Notes: generated by a model from the sequence alone, not told the origin. A stretch of 53,671 nucleotides of DNA from CAG-791 sp963658695 (GCA_963658695.1 CAVKRN010000010.1:1-53671), one strand, 5' to 3'. Counted from the stretch's first letter, positions 23,934-33,127 are shown. Numbers and translations are program-made.

Positions 23934-25331
23934 ATGGCCAACAAGAAACGGACAACAGCATTTTATTGCAAAGAGTGCGGCTTTGAATCCTCCAAATGGA
24001 TCGGACAGTGCCCGGGGTGTCATGAATGGAACACAATGGTAGAGGCTCCGGTGCGCATGTCGGCCACTTCTGGGAAGGGGGTGCGAAGCGTTTCTGACGG
24101 ATCGGAGCTGTTTGGTTCCGGCACTTCTTCCAGACCGGTTTCTCTTTCGGACATTCATGACGAGGGAGAAGTCCGCTGGTCGACCGGCTTTGCAGAGCTG
24201 GACCGGGTGCTGGGCGGCGGAATCGTCAAGGGCTCTATGCTGCTGGTGGGCGGAGATCCCGGTATCGGGAAATCGACACTTTTGCTGCAGGTGACAGGAA
24301 AGCTGGCGGCAGATGGTCGAAAGGTGATTTACATCAGCGGAGAGGAATCGCTGCATCAGATTAAGCTCCGCGCAGGGCGCGTTGGCACGGTGGGAGATTC
24401 GCTGAAGTTCTACTGTGAGACGGATCTGGAGCGGATTACAGAGGTACTGCTGGAGATGAGACCGGAGCTGGTGGTCATCGATTCGATTCAGACGATGAAC
24501 AATCCTTCGGTGGATGCGGCTCCGGGGAGCATTTCACAGGTACGGGAGACTACCGGTGTCTTGATGCGTCTTGCCAAGCAGACCGGCATTACCATTTTTA
24601 TCGTGGGGCACGTTACCAAGGAAGGAACGGTGGCAGGACCGCGAGTGCTGGAGCACATGGTGGATACGGTTTTGTATTTTGAAGGAGACCGGTATGCCTC
24701 CTATCGAATCCTGCGCGGGGTGAAAAACCGGTTCGGCTCCACCAACGAGATTGGCCTGTTTGAAATGAAACGGGACGGACTTTGCGAGGTTGAAAATGCC
24801 TCGGAATATATGCTCTCCGGACGGCCGGAAAATGCCAGTGGTTCCGTGGTATCCTGCAGCATGGACGGAACAAGGGCGATGCTGACGGAAGTACAGGCAC
24901 TGGTGTGCAAGACCAATTACGGTTTTCCGAAGCGCCAGGCAACGGGGACGGATTATAACCGCGTCAGTCTTTTGATGGCGGTTCTGGAGAAGCGCCTGGG
25001 GATTCCGCTGTCGGAATATGATGCCTATGTGAATCTGGCAGGCGGCATCCGTCAGACAGAGCCTGCACTGGATTTGGGCATTGCACTTGCTGTTTTGTCC
25101 AGCTACAGCGGAACGCCGGTGGGAGATAAAACCGTGGCCTTTGGCGAGGTGGGACTTTCCGGTGAGGTGCGCATGGTTACCATGGCAGATCTTCGGGTAC
25201 AGGAGGCGGCCAAGCTAGGCTTTGATACGGTTATTTTGCCGGCCAGCAACCAGCGGGAGATCAAAAAACCGGAAGGAGTTCGTATTCTGGGGGTTCGAAA
25301 TCTCCAGGAGGCAGCGGCGCTGTTGAGATAA
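23934..25331 (+). CDS. radA: DNA repair protein RadA
   Basis: RecA-related branch-migration ATPase that processes recombination intermediates. The N-terminal zinc finger is CKECGFESSKWIGQCPGC, followed by a RecA-like core with Walker A GGDPGIGKST, the RadA signature KNRFGSTNE and a C-terminal Lon-protease-like domain (VNLAGGIRQTEPALDLGIAL). 465 aa. ATG 23934 (MANKKRTTAFYCKECG) gives the usual RadA start; GTG 23913 would add seven residues. It is probably co-transcribed with gntR-clpC, an order seen in other Clostridia. Confidence 0.95.
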   Translation: MANKKRTTAFYCKECGFESSKWIGQCPGCHEWNTMVEAPVRMSATSGKGVRSVSDGSELFGSGTSSRPVSLSDIHDEGEVRWSTGFAELDRVLGGGIVKGSMLLVGGDPGIGKSTLLLQVTGKLAADGRKVIYISGEESLHQIKLRAGRVGTVGDSLKFYCETDLERITEVLLEMRPELVVIDSIQTMNNPSVDAAPGSISQVRETTGVLMRLAKQTGITIFIVGHVTKEGTVAGPRVLEHMVDTVLYFEGDRYASYRILRGVKNRFGSTNEIGLFEMKRDGLCEVENASEYMLSGRPENASGSVVSCSMDGTRAMLTEVQALVCKTNYGFPKRQATGTDYNRVSLLMAVLEKRLGIPLSEYDAYVNLAGGIRQTEPALDLGIALAVLSSYSGTPVGDKTVAFGEVGLSGEVRMVTMADLRVQEAAKLGFDTVILPASNQREIKKPEGVRILGVRNLQEAAALLR

Positions 25332-25344
25332 TATTAAGGAAAAG

Positions 25345-25405
25345 ATGATGAAAGCGTTTCCCACGCCGGAGCTTTCTAGGGAAATGCTGATTAAATCAGC
25401 ATTTC
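25345..25405 (+). repeat. Short intergenic hairpin repeat, family 2, copy after radA
   Basis: Fourteen bases after the radA stop. It contains GATGATGAAAGCGTTTCC, related to the copy after acn, and ends in a perfect hairpin GAAATGCTGATT-A-AATCAGCATTTC (25381-25405). It could act as a weak 3'-end structure; the following bases are A-rich rather than a T-run. Confidence 0.6.
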
Positions 25406-25448
25406 TTAAAAAATATGTACAGGCCGGGAGGGTTGTAATATCAATAGA

Positions 25449-26021
25449 ATGAATTACGGAATCATGTTTCTGAAGAAAACGGCACAGTACCTTTTGAAGC
25501 CGCTGACCTTTTTGCCGGCGATCCTGGTGATGATTATGATTTTTCAGTTCTCGTCCCAGAACGCGGATGCATCCTCACTGGAGAGTGTGGCCGTAACGGA
25601 GCGGATTGTGCATGCGATCAATTACCGTCTGCAGATGAACTGGACGCCGGCGCAGCAGGCACTGTACGTTCAGCAGGGAGAGTTTTACGTGCGCAAGCTG
25701 GCACATTTCAGTGAATATGCACTGCTGGGACTGTGTCTTGCTATACCGCTCTACGCTTATCGCATTCGAAAGGGATGGCTCCTTCTTGCTGCGCAGACGA
25801 TTTGCAGCGCCTATGCCGCACTGGATGAGTTCCATCAGAGCTTTTCGCCGGGGCGCTCGCCACAGCTCCGGGATGTGCTCATTGACAGTGCGGGTGCGCT
25901 GACCGGCATTCTGATCGGTTGGCTTATTTCACACATTCTGGCAAGGACGATCTTTCGGCCGCTATCCTTGGAGAAGGAGCGCAAAATACGGGATGCGTAT
26001 TACCGGGACCATCCGGAGTAA
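25449..26021 (+). CDS. VanZ-like family membrane protein
   Basis: 190 aa with about four hydrophobic helices (LTFLPAILVMIMIFQFSS, YALLGLCLAIPLYAY, LLLAAQTICSAYAALDEF and the C-terminal GALTGILIGWLISHIL). The motif set FSSQNA, RKLAHFSEYALLG, DEFHQSFSPGR and RDVLIDSAGALTG is the VanZ-like signature. VanZ of the glycopeptide-resistance cluster gives low-level teicoplanin resistance; most family members, including this isolated one, have no known role, so resistance should not be inferred. The start ATG 25449 is supported only by a distant GGGAGG; ATG 25473 (MFLKK) is an alternative. Confidence 0.85.
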   Translation: MNYGIMFLKKTAQYLLKPLTFLPAILVMIMIFQFSSQNADASSLESVAVTERIVHAINYRLQMNWTPAQQALYVQQGEFYVRKLAHFSEYALLGLCLAIPLYAYRIRKGWLLLAAQTICSAYAALDEFHQSFSPGRSPQLRDVLIDSAGALTGILIGWLISHILARTIFRPLSLEKERKIRDAYYRDHPE

Positions 26022-26097
26022 GGGCGACCCGTCGATGGCTGGCGAGTGAACTGCTACCTACGTCCGCTGTTTGGCAGGGTAAAATTCCCGATGCCCC

Positions 26098-26126
26098 TTG
26101 TTTTTGAAAAAAGAGGGTGTTATAAT
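26098..26126 (+). promoter_or_regulatory. Promoter of the tRNA-Trp gene
   Basis: TTGTTT (26098-26103), 17-bp spacer, TATAAT (26121-26126), 39 bp before the mature tRNA. With the terminator at 26252 it makes the tRNA a self-contained unit. Confidence 0.7.
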
Positions 26127-26165
26127 CGGCAAGTCGGTTTAAGAAAGAAACCGTTGATGACAGAT

Positions 26166-26237
26166 AGAGGTGTCGTCGAAGGGCTAAGACTGCGGTCTCC
26201 AAAACCGCCAATGGGGGTTCGAATCCCTCCACCTCTG
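26166..26237 (+). tRNA. tRNA-Trp (anticodon CCA)
   Basis: 72 nt folding as a cloverleaf: acceptor AGAGGTG/CACCTCT, D stem GTCG/AGAC with an 8-nt loop AAGGGCTA, anticodon stem GCGGT/ACCGC with loop CTCCAAA, five-base variable region, T stem GGGGG/CCCTC with loop TTCGAAT, discriminator G. A1-U72 and G73 agree with bacterial tRNA-Trp identity. CCA is not encoded. The D arm is unlike the usual Trp D arm and resembles Gln/Glu-type tRNAs. It is not beside secE/nusG, where clostridial tRNA-Trp is often found. Confidence 0.9.
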
Positions 26238-26251
26238 TTCCTAGAAAAGTT

Positions 26252-26290
26252 GGGAAGTGGCTTAAATGGCTCACTTCCCTTTCTTTTTGC
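26252..26290 (+). terminator. Rho-independent terminator of tRNA-Trp
   Basis: GGGAAGTG (26252-26259) pairs with CACTTCCC (26272-26279), followed by TTTCTTTTTG. Confidence 0.85.
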
Positions 26291-26391
26291 CTGTATTCGA
26301 GCGCAGCCGGAATTCATCGGTGGTCCGGCCAACGCTACACGTTCGGATATTTGGCAGACAGTTAATTATTCTGAAAAGAGAGGAGACCAGA

Positions 26392-27531
26392 ATGAAAAAG
26401 AAACCGTCTTTGAAAGGCATAGCGTTGTCTTTCATAATATGTGCTGCAGTCGTTGCTGCAGGCTATATTGCCTTCAATGCCAACGCGAAAAGAACCGCGG
26501 GACAAGAGTCCGTTGCGGAGGCAGCAGAGACTGCGGAAGAAGCCAATACAGAAGATGCTGTGCATGTCATTTTTGATACGGATATGGGAAATTGCACAGA
26601 CGATCTGCTCGCTATGCAGGTGCTGTTTGCCTTACAGGCAAAAGGTGAATGTCAGGTGGATGCAGTGGTGTCCAGCGCGGAGCATAAGGGCAGCCAGATT
26701 TTTCTGGATCGCGCCATGCATTATTACAAAGCAGACGACATTCCGTTGGGTTTTATAGAAGGGGAGAAGGATCTTTACGAGATGATACCCTATTATAAGC
26801 TGGCGGATGAAACGAACGAAGACGGAACTCCTCTTTTGGAGGGGACCGGCGTAGATATCTCCAGTCGTCCCACAGGTTGGCAGGTATACAGAGAGACATT
26901 GGCAAAGCTGCCTGATAAGAGTGTAGATATTATCTGCGTCGGCATGGCCAGTAATATCGGAGACCTGTTGGACTCTGAGCCGGATGACATTTCTCCGCTT
27001 TCCGGTCGGGAGCTGATTGAGCAGAAGGTAAAGACCCTTTACCTGATGGCAGGCTGCTTTGAGAAGGTACAGATGCGGGATAAACCGGGAGAATATCTGG
27101 AAACGGAATACAATGTATTGGGGGACATTCCGCTGGCTGAGGATGTATTGGAGAACTGGCCGGAAGATCTGGTACTGGTTCCTCTGGAGGCGGGCATGGA
27201 TTTCCCCTGCATAAGCGATGACGTGCTGAATGACTACGCAGATCAGCCGAATTCACTGCTTTATCTGACTTACAGTCAGTGGAATGTAGATGAGGCCCCC
27301 GGTGACGTGGGCTCTTACTGGTGGGATCCCCTTGTGGTGGAATACGCTCTTGATCCTTCTGCTGCACCTTACTTTGAAGAGCCGGTACGGGGCAGCGTAA
27401 CGGTGGCAGAGGATGGCAAGACCACCTTTGAAGCAAAAGAAGACGGTAATACCATCGTGGTAAAGACCCGAAAGGATTCACGGGAAGCACTGTATCAGCT
27501 CCTGCGTTCCTATGCATCCTTCCAGCCATAA
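26392..27531 (+). CDS. Membrane-anchored nucleoside hydrolase (IUNH-like)
   Basis: 379 aa. An N-terminal signal anchor (MKKKPSLKGIALSFIICAAV) and a short acidic linker lead to an inosine-uridine nucleoside hydrolase-type domain. The calcium-binding N-terminal motif is FDTDMGNCTDDLLAM, a variant of DTDxGxDxDD, and the later metal-site segment is WWDPLVVEYAL, with WDP where HDP is usual. Family members cleave the N-glycosidic bond of nucleosides. Export suggests scavenging of external nucleosides, or, given the altered motifs, another ribosylated substrate. ATG 26392 follows GAGAGGAG; upstream in-frame codons overlap the tRNA terminator. A family 2 repeat follows the stop directly. Confidence 0.82.
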   Translation: MKKKPSLKGIALSFIICAAVVAAGYIAFNANAKRTAGQESVAEAAETAEEANTEDAVHVIFDTDMGNCTDDLLAMQVLFALQAKGECQVDAVVSSAEHKGSQIFLDRAMHYYKADDIPLGFIEGEKDLYEMIPYYKLADETNEDGTPLLEGTGVDISSRPTGWQVYRETLAKLPDKSVDIICVGMASNIGDLLDSEPDDISPLSGRELIEQKVKTLYLMAGCFEKVQMRDKPGEYLETEYNVLGDIPLAEDVLENWPEDLVLVPLEAGMDFPCISDDVLNDYADQPNSLLYLTYSQWNVDEAPGDVGSYWWDPLVVEYALDPSAAPYFEEPVRGSVTVAEDGKTTFEAKEDGNTIVVKTRKDSREALYQLLRSYASFQP

Positions 27532-27669
27532 GGGGATGCTGATTAAAGCGTTTTCTACGCAGAATTTGCGCTGCGAAGCAGGAAATTCCGCAGCGCTTCA
27601 GCCCCATCTTGATTTTCCTTCGGAGAAGCCTCAGGAAATGCTGATTCAATCAGCGTTTTCTGGGGCTTC
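27532..27669 (+). repeat. Short intergenic hairpin repeat, family 2, composite copy
   Basis: Starts at the nucleoside hydrolase stop with GGGGATGCTGATTAAAGCG and aligns with the copy after acn. It has the inverted repeat GCGCTGCG (27568-27575) / CGCAGCGC (27589-27596). A second, long hairpin spans 27625-27669 (22-bp arms from GAAGCCTCAGG to CTGGGGCTTC), in which every mismatch is a G-U-compatible transition. The remainder up to the purL promoter (27670-27748) has no gene. Confidence 0.7.
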
Positions 27670-27748
27670 TTGAGACAATCCCTTTCTTTTTGCCCAAAAG
27701 AAAATATCCCGTCTTGTTTTTTTTCTATCTTTTTCCATGACACATTCC

Positions 27749-27778
27749 TGTAACATGTATCGGACGCTATGCTATAAT
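27749..27778 (+). promoter_or_regulatory. Candidate purL promoter (extended -10)
   Basis: TGCTATAAT (27770-27778) is a perfect extended -10 element; TGTAAC (27749-27754) with an 18-bp spacer is a poor -35. The start would leave a leader of about 210 nt before purL, containing CCCGGAGG.../CCTTCGGGG pairing. No purine, ZTP or PRPP-type riboswitch core was recognised. Confidence 0.6.
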
Positions 27779-27996
27779 CCATAGAAGTATGACTGTAACT
27801 GTGCCCGGAGGCCACGAGCATCCTTCGGGGCGGATACAGGAATCAATCAGACAATACATTGCAAAGGTGCGGCGACCGGAGACAGCGAGGAATTTGCGAA
27901 ATGGCAAAGGAATGCCTTTTCGCTGAATGCCTTTTGTTCACCGCTGCGGCAAGCTACAACTGTGTCGGGGGATGCCCCGCGAAGGAGACAGCAGGA

Positions 27997-30900
27997 ATGA
28001 GTGATGTAAAAAGAGTCTATGTGGAGAAGAAGAAACCCTATGCAGTCAAGGCTGCGCAGCAGCTGGAAGAGATCAAGGCCTTTCTCGGAGTAGAAGGAAT
28101 TGAAGAACTGCGGCTTCTGATTCGTTACGATGTGGAGAACATCCGGGAGGATGTCTTTGAGACCGCATGCAGATGCGTGTTCTCGGAGCCTCCGGTGGAT
28201 GATTTGTATCTGGAATCCTTTGAAGCGCCGGAAGGGGCCAGAATTTTCTCAGTGGAAGCCCTTCCCGGTCAGTTTGACCAGAGAGCTGATTCTGCAGTGC
28301 AGTGCATTCAGCTGCTGAATCCCGATTCACATGTCATCATCAAGACGGCAGAAACCTACGTTCTGACCGGCGACATTTCCGATGCGGATTTTGAGCGCAT
28401 CAAATCCAATCTGATCAATCCGGTGGATTCCCGCGAAACGGGCATGGACAAGCCCGAAACGCTGGAAGCAGAGTATCAGGAAGCACCGGATGTCATTGTA
28501 TTCGACGGCTTTATTGATAAAAACGAGGCACAGCTGGAGGAACTGTACCGGTCTCTTGGCCTTGCCATGACCTTTGCAGACTTTAAGCTGATTCAGGATT
28601 ATTTCAGCGGACGCTTTGACGGAGAAATCCATCGGGATCCCACAATGACCGAGATCCGCGTACTGGACACCTACTGGTCGGATCACTGCCGTCACACGAC
28701 ATTTTCTACCGAGCTTCGCAATGTCACCTTTGCGGACGGCTACTACAAGGTTCCGATGGAAACATCCTTCCAGAGCTATCAGGATACCCGGGCAGAGATG
28801 TATGAGAACCGCCCGGATAAGTATCCCTGCCTGATGGATCTTGCCATTATTGGAGTGAAGAAGCTCAAGGCAGAAGGAAAGCTGACCGATCAGGAAGAGT
28901 CGGAGGAGAACAATGCCTGCACAGTGGTAATCCCGGTAGAGGTGGATTACGGCGAAGGACCGGTGCAGGAGGAGTGGCTTCTGTTTTTCAAAAATGAAAC
29001 CCACAACCATCCGACCGAGATTGAGCCCTTCGGCGGTGCGGCGACGTGTCTTGGCGGCGCTATTCGCGATCCGCTGTCCGGACGGGGTTATGTGTATCAG
29101 GCGATGCGCGTGACGGGAGCGGCAGATCCCACGGTCCCTGTTTCAGAGACACTGGAGGGCAAGCTTCCGCAGAAAAAGCTCTGCCTTGGCGCAGCGCAGG
29201 GATATTCCAGCTACGGAAACCAGATCGGTCTGGCCACCGGAGAAGTGAAGGAAATCTACCACCCGAACTATGTTGCAAAGCGCATGGAAATCGGCGCGGT
29301 AATGGGAGCTGCCAGACGCGAGGACGTCATGCGTAAGAGCAGTGATCCCGGAGATGTCATCATCCTTCTGGGCGGAAGAACCGGACGGGACGGCATGGGA
29401 GGCGCTACCGGCTCCTCGAAGAAGCATACGGAGAAATCCCTGGAATCCTGTGGGGCAGAGGTGCAGAAGGGTAATGCACCGACCGAGCGTAAGCTTCAAA
29501 GACTGTTTCGCCGGCCGGAGGTTTCCAGACTGATTAAGAAGTGCAATGATTTCGGTGCAGGCGGTGTGTCGGTTGCCATCGGTGAGCTTGCTGCCGGTCT
29601 GAACGTGAATCTGGACCTTGTTCCGAAAAAGTACGAGGGTCTTGACGGCACCGAGCTTGCCATCTCAGAGTCACAGGAGCGCATGGCGGTTGTCGTTGCG
29701 CCGGAGGATAAGGACGAATTCTTAACGTATGCGGCAGAGGAGAACCTGGAGGCAACACCGGTTGCTGAGGTTACGGAAAAGCCGAATCTGGTTCTGAACT
29801 GGAGAGGAAAGGCCATTGTAGATATCTCTCGTGCTTTCCTTGACACCAACGGAGCACATCAGGAGACGGATGTAGCGGTGGATGCTCCTGCAGAGGAAGA
29901 TAACTATCTTCGGAAGATCGCTTCGAAGGAGGCGGCCGAGATTCTGGAAGCGCTCCCGGAGAATTCAGAAGATGCACAGGCCTTTGCGTCTGCGTTTGTA
30001 AAGGAGCTGGGCGATTTGAATGTCTGCTCGCAGAAGGGTCTTGTGGAACGGTTTGACTCCTCCATCGGTGCAGGTACGGTGACCATGCCGTACGGCGGAC
30101 AGTATCAGCTGACAGAGACGCAGTCGATGGTGGCCAAGCTTCCGGTTCTGGGGGGCAAGACCAACACAGTGACCATGATGAGCTATGGCTTTGATCCGTA
30201 TCTGTCCAGCTGGAGCCCGTACCATGGATCTATTTATGCAGTGACGCAGTCTGTGGCGAAGATCATCGCCGGCGGCGGCTCCTTTGACACCCTGCATTTC
30301 ACATTCCAGGAATTCTTCCGCAGAATGAGCAAGGATCCGAAGCGTTGGAGTCAGCCGTTTGCAGCTCTGCTGGGCGCCTATGATGCACAGCTTGGCTATG
30401 GCATTGCATCCATTGGCGGCAAGGACTCCATGTCCGGAACCTATGAGGATAAAGGCAAGGACATTGATGTTCCGCCGACACTGGTCTCCTTTGCGGTAGA
30501 TGTGGCAGAGCAGGATGACGTGGTGACACCGGAGCTGAAGGAAGCCGGAAACGTTCTGGTGCAGTTCCACATCGAGAAGGATGAATACGACATTCCGGTC
30601 TATGATGCTGTCATCGACCTGTATAAAAAGATCACCGGGCTTCTTCGTTCCGGCATCGCAGTTTCCGGTTATGCGCTGGACTGCTACGGCGCAGCAGCAG
30701 CGGCAGCGAAGATGGCCTTTGGTAATCACCTGGGTGTAAAGTTTAACGACGAGCTGCCGGTTCGTTCCTTCTTTGAGAACGGAATGGGTGACATCCTTCT
30801 GGAGATTCGTGCGGACGAGGTTACGGTTCTGGAGGATCTCGAGGATGTGGATTATGACATTATCGGCACCGTGACCGGCGTGGGCGATGGATTTGAGTAT

Positions 30901-31851
30901 GCCGGTGTCACTGTAACAAATGAGGATGCACTGAAGGCATGGAAAGGCACATTGGAGAGTGTGTTCCCGACCGTTGCGGTCAAGGGTGCTGCGCCGGTAG
31001 AGACCCCTCTGTATCAGGCGGATTCGATTTATGTTTGCTCGCACAAGCTGGGACAGCCTACGGTATTCATTCCGGTACTGCCCGGTACGAACTGTGAGTA
31101 TGATTCGGCTGCTGCATTTGAGAAGGCCGGAGCAAGGGCAGATGTGCATGTCTTCCGCAACATTACGCCGGAGGGGATCCGTGAGTCCGTCGAGGAATTC
31201 CGGACCGCCATTGAGAATGCGCAGATGATTATGTTCCCGGGCGGATTCTCTGCCGGTGATGAGCCGGACGGCAGCGCCAAGTTCTTTGCAACGAGCTTCC
31301 GCAACGAGAGAATCGGAGAGGCCATTACAAAGCTTTTGAACGAGCGGGACGGTCTGGTGCTGGGCATCTGCAACGGATTCCAGGCACTGATTAAGCTGGG
31401 CCTGGTGCCGAATGGTGCGCTGACCGGACAGAAGGAGGATTCACCGACACTGACCTTCAATACCATCGGCCGTCACATTTCCAAGGAAGCCTACATCAAG
31501 GTTGTCAGCAACCGTTCACCCTGGCTTCAGGGAGCTTCTTTCGGCGGTGTGTATGTGAACCCGGCATCCCACGGAGAAGGACGCTTTGTTGCTCCGAAGG
31601 AATGGCTGGACAAGCTCTTTGCAAATGGTCAGGTTGCTACGCAGTACTGTGATCCTACCGGCGCGGTGACTATGGATGAGGAGTGGAACATCAACGGCTC
31701 CTACTGCGCAATTGAAGGCATTACCAGCCCGGACGGAAGAGTCTTCGGCAAGATGTGTCACGCAGAGCGTATCGGTGACCATGTAGCCATGAACATTGTG
31801 GGAGAGCAGGATCTTCGGATCTTCGAGAGCGGCGTAAACTATTTCCGGTAA
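27997..31851 (+). CDS. purL: Phosphoribosylformylglycinamidine synthase, single-chain
   Basis: Converts FGAR and glutamine to FGAM. 1284 aa, the large fused form (E. coli-like length) with an N-terminal PurS-like region, two AIR-synthetase-type halves (NETHNHPTEIEPFGGA, GGRTGRDGMGGATGSS, and IGGKDSMSGTYED) and a C-terminal class I glutamine amidotransferase domain: PVLPGTNCEYD, nucleophile Cys in GICNGFQALIKLG, and the His/Glu segment PASHGEGRF. ATG 27997 has AAGGAG about 10 nt upstream; longer in-frame starts are rejected. Gram-positive bacteria such as Bacillus use split PurSQL, so the fused form is a lineage marker. Its product is used by PurM, encoded at 16.3 kb. Confidence 0.97.
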   Translation: MSDVKRVYVEKKKPYAVKAAQQLEEIKAFLGVEGIEELRLLIRYDVENIREDVFETACRCVFSEPPVDDLYLESFEAPEGARIFSVEALPGQFDQRADSAVQCIQLLNPDSHVIIKTAETYVLTGDISDADFERIKSNLINPVDSRETGMDKPETLEAEYQEAPDVIVFDGFIDKNEAQLEELYRSLGLAMTFADFKLIQDYFSGRFDGEIHRDPTMTEIRVLDTYWSDHCRHTTFSTELRNVTFADGYYKVPMETSFQSYQDTRAEMYENRPDKYPCLMDLAIIGVKKLKAEGKLTDQEESEENNACTVVIPVEVDYGEGPVQEEWLLFFKNETHNHPTEIEPFGGAATCLGGAIRDPLSGRGYVYQAMRVTGAADPTVPVSETLEGKLPQKKLCLGAAQGYSSYGNQIGLATGEVKEIYHPNYVAKRMEIGAVMGAARREDVMRKSSDPGDVIILLGGRTGRDGMGGATGSSKKHTEKSLESCGAEVQKGNAPTERKLQRLFRRPEVSRLIKKCNDFGAGGVSVAIGELAAGLNVNLDLVPKKYEGLDGTELAISESQERMAVVVAPEDKDEFLTYAAEENLEATPVAEVTEKPNLVLNWRGKAIVDISRAFLDTNGAHQETDVAVDAPAEEDNYLRKIASKEAAEILEALPENSEDAQAFASAFVKELGDLNVCSQKGLVERFDSSIGAGTVTMPYGGQYQLTETQSMVAKLPVLGGKTNTVTMMSYGFDPYLSSWSPYHGSIYAVTQSVAKIIAGGGSFDTLHFTFQEFFRRMSKDPKRWSQPFAALLGAYDAQLGYGIASIGGKDSMSGTYEDKGKDIDVPPTLVSFAVDVAEQDDVVTPELKEAGNVLVQFHIEKDEYDIPVYDAVIDLYKKITGLLRSGIAVSGYALDCYGAAAAAAKMAFGNHLGVKFNDELPVRSFFENGMGDILLEIRADEVTVLEDLEDVDYDIIGTVTGVGDGFEYAGVTVTNEDALKAWKGTLESVFPTVAVKGAAPVETPLYQADSIYVCSHKLGQPTVFIPVLPGTNCEYDSAAAFEKAGARADVHVFRNITPEGIRESVEEFRTAIENAQMIMFPGGFSAGDEPDGSAKFFATSFRNERIGEAITKLLNERDGLVLGICNGFQALIKLGLVPNGALTGQKEDSPTLTFNTIGRHISKEAYIKVVSNRSPWLQGASFGGVYVNPASHGEGRFVAPKEWLDKLFANGQVATQYCDPTGAVTMDEEWNINGSYCAIEGITSPDGRVFGKMCHAERIGDHVAMNIVGEQDLRIFESGVNYFR

Positions 31852-31889
31852 GCGTTGCTTCCGGCAGCATTTAGAAGGGACAGTATAGA

Positions 31890-33125
31890 ATGAAGGCATT
31901 TTTGATTCTGGAGGATGGGACGGTTTTTACTGGGACGTCCTTCGGTGCCGTCAAAGAGGTGATCAGTGAGATCGTATTCAACACTTCAATGGCTGGCTAC
32001 CCGGAGGTTCTGACCGATCCGAGTTATGCGGGACAGGCTGTCTGCATGACCTATCCGCTGATCGGCAATTACGGCATCTGCCTGGAAGATATGGAGTCGG
32101 ACCGGCCATGGCCGGATGCACTGATTGTGCGGGAAGTGTGCCATGTGCCCTCCAATTTCCGCAGTGATGAGTCCTTGGACGTATTTATGAAGCAGTACGA
32201 TATCCCGGGTATCGCGGATATTGATACGCGTGCGCTCACGAAGCTTCTTCGGGAGCACGGCACGATGAACGGGATGATTACTACCGATGAACACTATGAC
32301 CTTGACATCATCCTGCCGCAGCTTCACAAATATACCTGCGGTAAGGTAGTGCTGAAGGTGACATGCAAGGATAAATACACGGTGGCCGGCACAAGAGATC
32401 TTGCAGAGAATGGCCCGATTTCCGGCCATGCATCCTTTGATGCGGCAGCATTTGAGCGCTGCAAGGAAGGGGATGTTTCCTGCAAGGAGCAGCGGCCCAG
32501 CCTTGTGAGAGAATTAAACGGAGCGGGACTACGCATCGCACTTCTGGATGTGGGACTTAAGAAAAATATCGTACGCAGCCTTACCATGCGCGGCTGCGAT
32601 GTGACGGTGTATCCGGCGCTGACATCGGCAGAGGAAATCCTTGCGGATGCGCCGGACGGCATCATGATTTCCAATGGTCCGGGTGACCCGAAGGAATGTA
32701 CCTCAATCATTGCAGAGGTTCGCAAGCTCTATGAGAGCGGCGTTCCGATCTTTGCCATTTGCCTCGGACATCAGCTGATGGCGCTGGCGACAGGAAGCGA
32801 TACTTACAAGCTTAAGTACGGCCACCGCGGCGGAAATCATCCGGTAAAGGATTTGACGACCGGCAGAGTTTATATTTCTTCACAGAATCACGGTTATGCC
32901 GTGGACGAGACATCGGTGAATCCGGACATTGCACAGCCGCTGTTCTCCAATGTTAATGACGGAACCAATGAGGGACTGCTCTACAGGAACAAGAACATCT
33001 TTACGGTTCAGTTCCACCCGGAGGCTTGCCCCGGACCGCAGGATTCCGGATTCCTTTTTGACCGGTTTATCAGCAACATTCGAAACGGCCGCAATACGGC
33101 AGCCGGAGAAAAGGAGGCTGAGTAA
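31890..33125 (+). CDS. carA: Carbamoyl-phosphate synthase small chain
   Basis: Glutamine amidotransferase subunit that supplies ammonia to CarB. The N-terminal CPSase domain (LILEDGTVFTGTSFGA, FNTSMAGYPEVLTDPSY) precedes a class I amidotransferase domain with nucleophile Cys in FAICLGHQLMALA and catalytic His/Glu in QFHPEACPGPQD. 411 aa. ATG 31890 follows AGAAGGGACAG, 38 nt after purL, so it may be read through from purL. carB begins 2 nt after the stop. Confidence 0.96.
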   Translation: MKAFLILEDGTVFTGTSFGAVKEVISEIVFNTSMAGYPEVLTDPSYAGQAVCMTYPLIGNYGICLEDMESDRPWPDALIVREVCHVPSNFRSDESLDVFMKQYDIPGIADIDTRALTKLLREHGTMNGMITTDEHYDLDIILPQLHKYTCGKVVLKVTCKDKYTVAGTRDLAENGPISGHASFDAAAFERCKEGDVSCKEQRPSLVRELNGAGLRIALLDVGLKKNIVRSLTMRGCDVTVYPALTSAEEILADAPDGIMISNGPGDPKECTSIIAEVRKLYESGVPIFAICLGHQLMALATGSDTYKLKYGHRGGNHPVKDLTTGRVYISSQNHGYAVDETSVNPDIAQPLFSNVNDGTNEGLLYRNKNIFTVQFHPEACPGPQDSGFLFDRFISNIRNGRNTAAGEKEAE

Positions 33126-33127
33126 TT

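Noticed and set aside
25449..26021. Vancomycin/teicoplanin resistance gene
   Set aside because: Only VanZ-like membrane homology; no vanH, vanA/B or vanX is near, so resistance is not supported.
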